From the NCBI GenBank assembly GCA_030686995.1, contig CM060693.1, positions 115,019,728-115,083,727 on the forward strand: a DNA stretch of 64,000 nucleotides, in the 5' to 3' direction. Under the pieces are notes generated by a model that searched no databases, was not told the DNA's origin, and worked only from the letters and a program-made list of their open reading frames with translations. Position numbers and translations under genes: made by a program. Source of the DNA: Artemisia argyi (Eukaryota > Streptophyta > Magnoliopsida > Asterales > Asteraceae). Position 1 is the stretch's first letter. Each line of letters starts with the position of its first letter. Positions 60,226 through 64,000 of this stretch are shown here, piece by piece.

Positions 60226-62698
60226 TAACCCATGACCTTGAGTCTAGCTACAAGACTCGTAAATAAAGAAAAAGCGCTTCTTGGGAGGCAACCCATGCTT
60301 TGTGTGATTTTTATTTTGTTTGTTTATTATTTGTTTCCGTATGCATGCTTTATTTTTATTGTTAGTAAATCATGTTTCAAACTAAAAAAGTGAAAATACT
60401 TTATTTTGTTGTTTGGCCTAGTCTTAACATCACCCAAAGGTATTTCGCAAAAGATAAGTGTAAGGGGAAACCCCAAATATGTTTTTAAGAAACAAAAAAA
60501 AATTTTGATCATGATTCTCACCAATATTAAGTGAACATGTATATTCGTATTTGTTAGAGTCAAATGCTTGTATCGAGTCATAATGATGTTTTGCAGGATT
60601 TTCCAGGAAGTAGGACGAAGTTTTTCCAGAAATTTTCCGGAAACTTAACATAAGAATTTATGTAGATCACTTCTGACGGCGTCACGAGTTTACTCTTGAC
60701 GGCGTCACGTGTAAAATTCTGGAAATTTTACCAGTTTTGTTTTTCTAACGGAGTCTTAAAGTTTTTGTTGAATCATTAGTTTTATAATCTCCAGGAAATC
60801 TGCAAACATCATTCCACAAGCATTATATCTTATTTTGTTTTCTTGGTTTTGTTAGCATATATAGATTGCCGCCGATTTTATGCGAGGTTGCCTTGTCTGT
60901 TTTCTCAGGTTTTACAGGTTATGTATGACGAGAAGATGATTTATATTCTGGAAGGGAAGCTTTGATTGTTCATTTTCTTGGAGGAAGATCTAACCTGGCC
61001 ACCTTATTATCCATACCGAGCGAATCAGGGGAGTATTTGATTTCATTCGTTTTACTTATTTCACTTTTACATTCTTTACTTGAACATTGGGGACAATGTT
61101 CATCCTAAGTGTAAGGGGAGGGTAAAATGATGATACCTTACAGATACACTTTCACTTGAGTTTGTTTGTTTGACAGTAGATGTGTATAAAACTATGAGAA
61201 ATACTTGTTAGTGTAATTTTAGCGCCAAATTTAAAATTTTTTACAACATTTAGGAGTGAAACTTTAGCCATAGCAAGCGTCTCATGGATAGGAGATTGTA
61301 TGACTAGCACAAAACCATACCATTCAGAAAAATTTTCCACCCAAATATGTGAGGTTCGCCTTTAGATTTGATAGGAAAAGCATTTACTATTAGTGCTTAT
61401 GAGTGTACCAGTAGCAATTAGATTCTAGAACTTGCGTTAGTGATGCATCCCTAGACCGCTAGTGAGACTACACTCGTGTAGTAGGATTTACTACATGATA
61501 AGAGGCATTAGGATCACCCTTGTGTTAAACCCGTATCATAATTACTTGACCATTTAAGTCATATTACTTGGCTAGTTAAGTCAACTAATTTTTCCTACAC
61601 CCTTAGCGTTGTACTCATTTTTAGTACACAAAATCCCTAGTACATCCCTCCGAGCCTATCTTTTCGTTTCTAACTTTAAGCATCTTACTTAAAGGAAGAA
61701 TTTGTTACACCCAACTTAAATGTACAACCAAATCGCCTTAGCCTTCCGTGTATGCACTCATCTTTAGTGCATTATTGTTATTTGTTAAACCCTTAGTTAA
61801 TTATCTAATTGATTACATGGTTGCTAAGTCGAGTCATATCCTTGTACATATTGTTTTGGGACGATTGGGACTCATGGGTAAAGTACTTATGTTATGGAGT
61901 AATGGGGAAGAACATAATATTATTACCCCCATATGTACGTTAATCTTAAAAGTACTCCAAGTGTTTTGATTATCTTGATTCGAGTCATTAGATTAGTTAT
62001 TCTAAAGTATGTAAAAATTCAAGTGTAAGGGGAATTTTCAATCCCTATGATGTATTATTTTGGATGGTAGGGTAAGAGAGTATGCACAAAAAAATAAATA
62101 AATAAATAAATAAATAAATAAATAGAGAAAAAGAAAAGAGAAAAAAACATACGGACTACCATTCCGTTTCATTCTATGTTTATTTTATGTTTTTGTTATT
62201 TTTCATTTATTAGCTTAAGTCGAGTCTAGTCTTGGCTTAGCAACGCCATATTGTACATGTAATTAACTAAGATTGTTAACTCGCCACCAGTAAAGACTGC
62301 CTATATCCAACAAAACCGTGTATCCCATATCCCTACACCTAACGTTACAACCCTTTAAAAGACCTCTTTGATAGTTTATCCTAGGTGCTTACGCCATGTG
62401 GTGGAGTTTTGATCCTTTCCCAAGCCTATGTTAATCTATTTTGCTATGACAGGTAGTGAGAGATGTTTTCCATTTCCATATTGTTATATATACTTTATTA
62501 CACCCGAGAGATGTGAGTATCTAAACACTATTAGTGAGGTGCTATTATATGACCTCCGTGCTTGTCTTTGGTCTTTAGTGGAACAATTATTTGTTGTAAT
62601 TACTTTTATATTAGTGTTAAATGACCCCTAACTTGTATTTTGATTAGAATAAAAGCGCATTTGCTTGAGGACAAGCAAATCTCAAGTGTAAGGGTATA
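60226..62698 (+). other. non-coding 3' region of Gypsy copy 2
   Basis: Matches 36931-39404. CTTGGGAGGCAACCCATG at about 60280-60297; TGACGGCGTCA pair at about 60674-60710; hairpin ACATTG-GGGA-CAATGT at about 61084-61099 plus AAGTGTAAGGGGAGGG; (AAAT)n at 62092-62122; hairpin ATTTGCTTG-AGGA-CAAGCAAAT at 62659-62680 plus AAGTGTAAGGG before the LTR. Confidence 0.7.
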
Positions 62699-63546
62699 TG
62701 ATGAGGCAAAAAATATACCGTTTTTAGGGGGTCATTTAAGCCCCGGAATTGAATTTATTTAATCAAATATTGCCCTAAATCGTTCCTTTTGTGATTTTTG
62801 CTTAGATGTAATGAAACCTAGATGTTAATTATAGGTTGATTGCTTGTTTATAGTTGTAATGGATGAATGATTTCAATGTTCGGCTTAAGAAAACTGGAAG
62901 ATCTCCATTGCGTAACGTGCTTGAACGTCTTAAGAAACATGAACCGATGTGTACTAGGTTTTATTGGTTGTATTTAATGCATGAGCAAATTCTAGTGATC
63001 CCATGTTAGGAGCTTCTTAGCCGGCTCGACATAGGAGTAAAGTAGGCGCTTATAGGATTGGGGAAGTAAGTACGCCACCTCATGAATGGTATTAAGGAAT
63101 ACAATCCGTCATCCACGCAACTGTAACAAGTAATTAACCTGTAAAAGATATCTAGGGAGTAGTGAAACCTAAGTAAACACAATTCTCCCATATATTGCTC
63201 ACACCACTAGTTTAATTTAGTTTATTTTCATTTTTAGTATTTTATTTTGATTGAATCTTTAGTTATTGGGTTAGTTGACTAGCAACTAATTCCGCCCAAC
63301 TCCATCAAAACCGAGATTTTTAATTGCTTTCATAAAAACTATAAAGATACAAAAAGAATCATCCCTTATCTCTAGACCTAGTCTTTAGGTTTTCTAATCC
63401 TAGCGACACTATTCCTAGCTGAACGATCAATCCCCCGGTACTTGTCACTATACTATACTACAACGATCCGGTACACTGCCTGGTGGGGGTTGTAAGCTTC
63501 TCGAGATCCCTCGACAGGTAAAGCCTGGTGCAATCCCTACGCATCA
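62699..63546 (+). repeat. 3' LTR of Gypsy copy 2, internally deleted
   Basis: 848 bp. Sequence jumps from the TTTGTGATTTT stretch to GCTTAGATGTAATGAAACC at about 62799, removing about 580 bp that includes the TGACGGCGTCA array and TATA box. Confidence 0.9.
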
Positions 63547-63551
63547 GGCGT

Positions 63552-64000
63552 ACTTACTTCCCCAATTCTATAAGCTCCTACTTCACTCCTATGTCGAGCC
63601 TGCAAGAAGCTCCTAACATGGGATCACTAGAATTCGCTCATGCATTAAATACAACCATAAAAACCTAGTACACATCGGTTCATGTTTCTTAAGATGTTCA
63701 AGCAAGTTACACAATGGAGATCTGCCAGTTTTCTTAAGCCTAACATTGAAATCATTCATCCATTAAAACTATAAACAAGCAATCAACCAATAATCAACAT
63801 CTAGGTTTCATTACATCTAAGCAAACACACAAAAGATCTATCCTAGCATGTTAAAATCAAGACAAGCATAAGATATATTCAAACAACACATAGACATATT
63901 AAATGAATTGAAAGGATACTTATCTCAATTGAACATGAAGGGTTTTAAGGGGTGAAAACCCTTGAAAATACTGTTACAAACGAGCTAGGGTTCATTAAGT
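63552..64000 (-). repeat. Gypsy copy 3: LTR, part 2 (runs off the window)
   Basis: Resumes with ACTTACTTCCCC right after the GGCGT duplication and matches the LTRs in minus sense to the window end. Confidence 0.85.

Larger units (their letters stand above)
55438..63546 (+). mobile_element. Gypsy copy 2, no RT
   Basis: Starts TGATGAGGCG, ends CTACGCATCA, TSD GGCGT (55433-55437, 63547-63551). Same LTR, gag-protease and 3' region as the element at 9981, but with a second protease remnant and an integrase C-terminal remnant in place of the short ORF at 36541. The 3' LTR has an internal deletion. Confidence 0.93.

Noticed and set aside
60327..60651. Minus-strand ORFs in the Gypsy 3' region (also 37136-37351)
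   Set aside because: The same stretch is conserved in both copies as DNA, but the frames lie antisense to the element and change length freely.

Overview
The window is plant nuclear DNA, almost certainly a eudicot and most likely Asteraceae. It is AT-rich and dominated by LTR retrotransposons with tRNA-Met or tRNA-Asp-like primer sites. The Copia Gag/Pol wording resembles what I remember from Asteraceae repeat annotation; that taxonomic call is recollection and was not searched. I see no bacterial operons, rRNA, tRNA or CRISPR.

Left part (590-41309): four retroelements nested inside one another, each boundary fixed by TG...CA ends and a 5-bp target-site duplication (TSD). The outermost is a minus-strand Copia element without pol (590-41309, TSD AAACA). 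Its 5' LTR was split by a plus-strand Gypsy element (9981-40809, TSD CAGTA). That Gypsy was split by a minus-strand Copia with a complete but decayed gag-pol (13722-36540, TSD GAAAG). That Copia was split in its RT region by a plus-strand Copia without pol (18609-28918, TSD GTTTA). A solo Gypsy LTR (4659-6183, TSD AAAGG) also lies in the outermost element.

The most interesting content is a non-autonomous, Sirevirus-like Copia family present twice, in the outermost and innermost elements, on opposite strands and clearly diverged. Both have Gag, then two accessory genes in place of pol. ORF2 has an intron in its leader and a conserved core. ORF3 is Pro/Ser-rich with a FIDLTxED motif (a canonical SUMO-interacting motif) and a C-terminal CxxCxHN...LRDE block. 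Both elements also repeat an inverted-repeat motif module in the LTR next to the TATA box and again ahead of the accessory genes.

Middle part (41315-51200): lower-repeat host DNA. It holds a decayed unrecognised minus-strand gene, a dead LINE carrying a MITE and a hairpin rearrangement, a probable SINE, one plausible intact host gene (47465-47989, minus, a small Ser/Arg-rich plant protein of unknown function) and two or three further MITE-like elements.

Right part (51200-64000): a Copia LTR-plus-leader remnant, a Gypsy 3'-region remnant, an unresolved LTR-like block, and a minus-strand Gypsy LTR running off the right edge. That LTR is split by another Gypsy copy (55438-63546, TSD GGCGT) of the same family as the one at 9981. 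The two Gypsy copies share LTRs, gag-protease and a 2.4-kb 3' region, but have different segments where RT/integrase should be. Neither has a reverse transcriptase.
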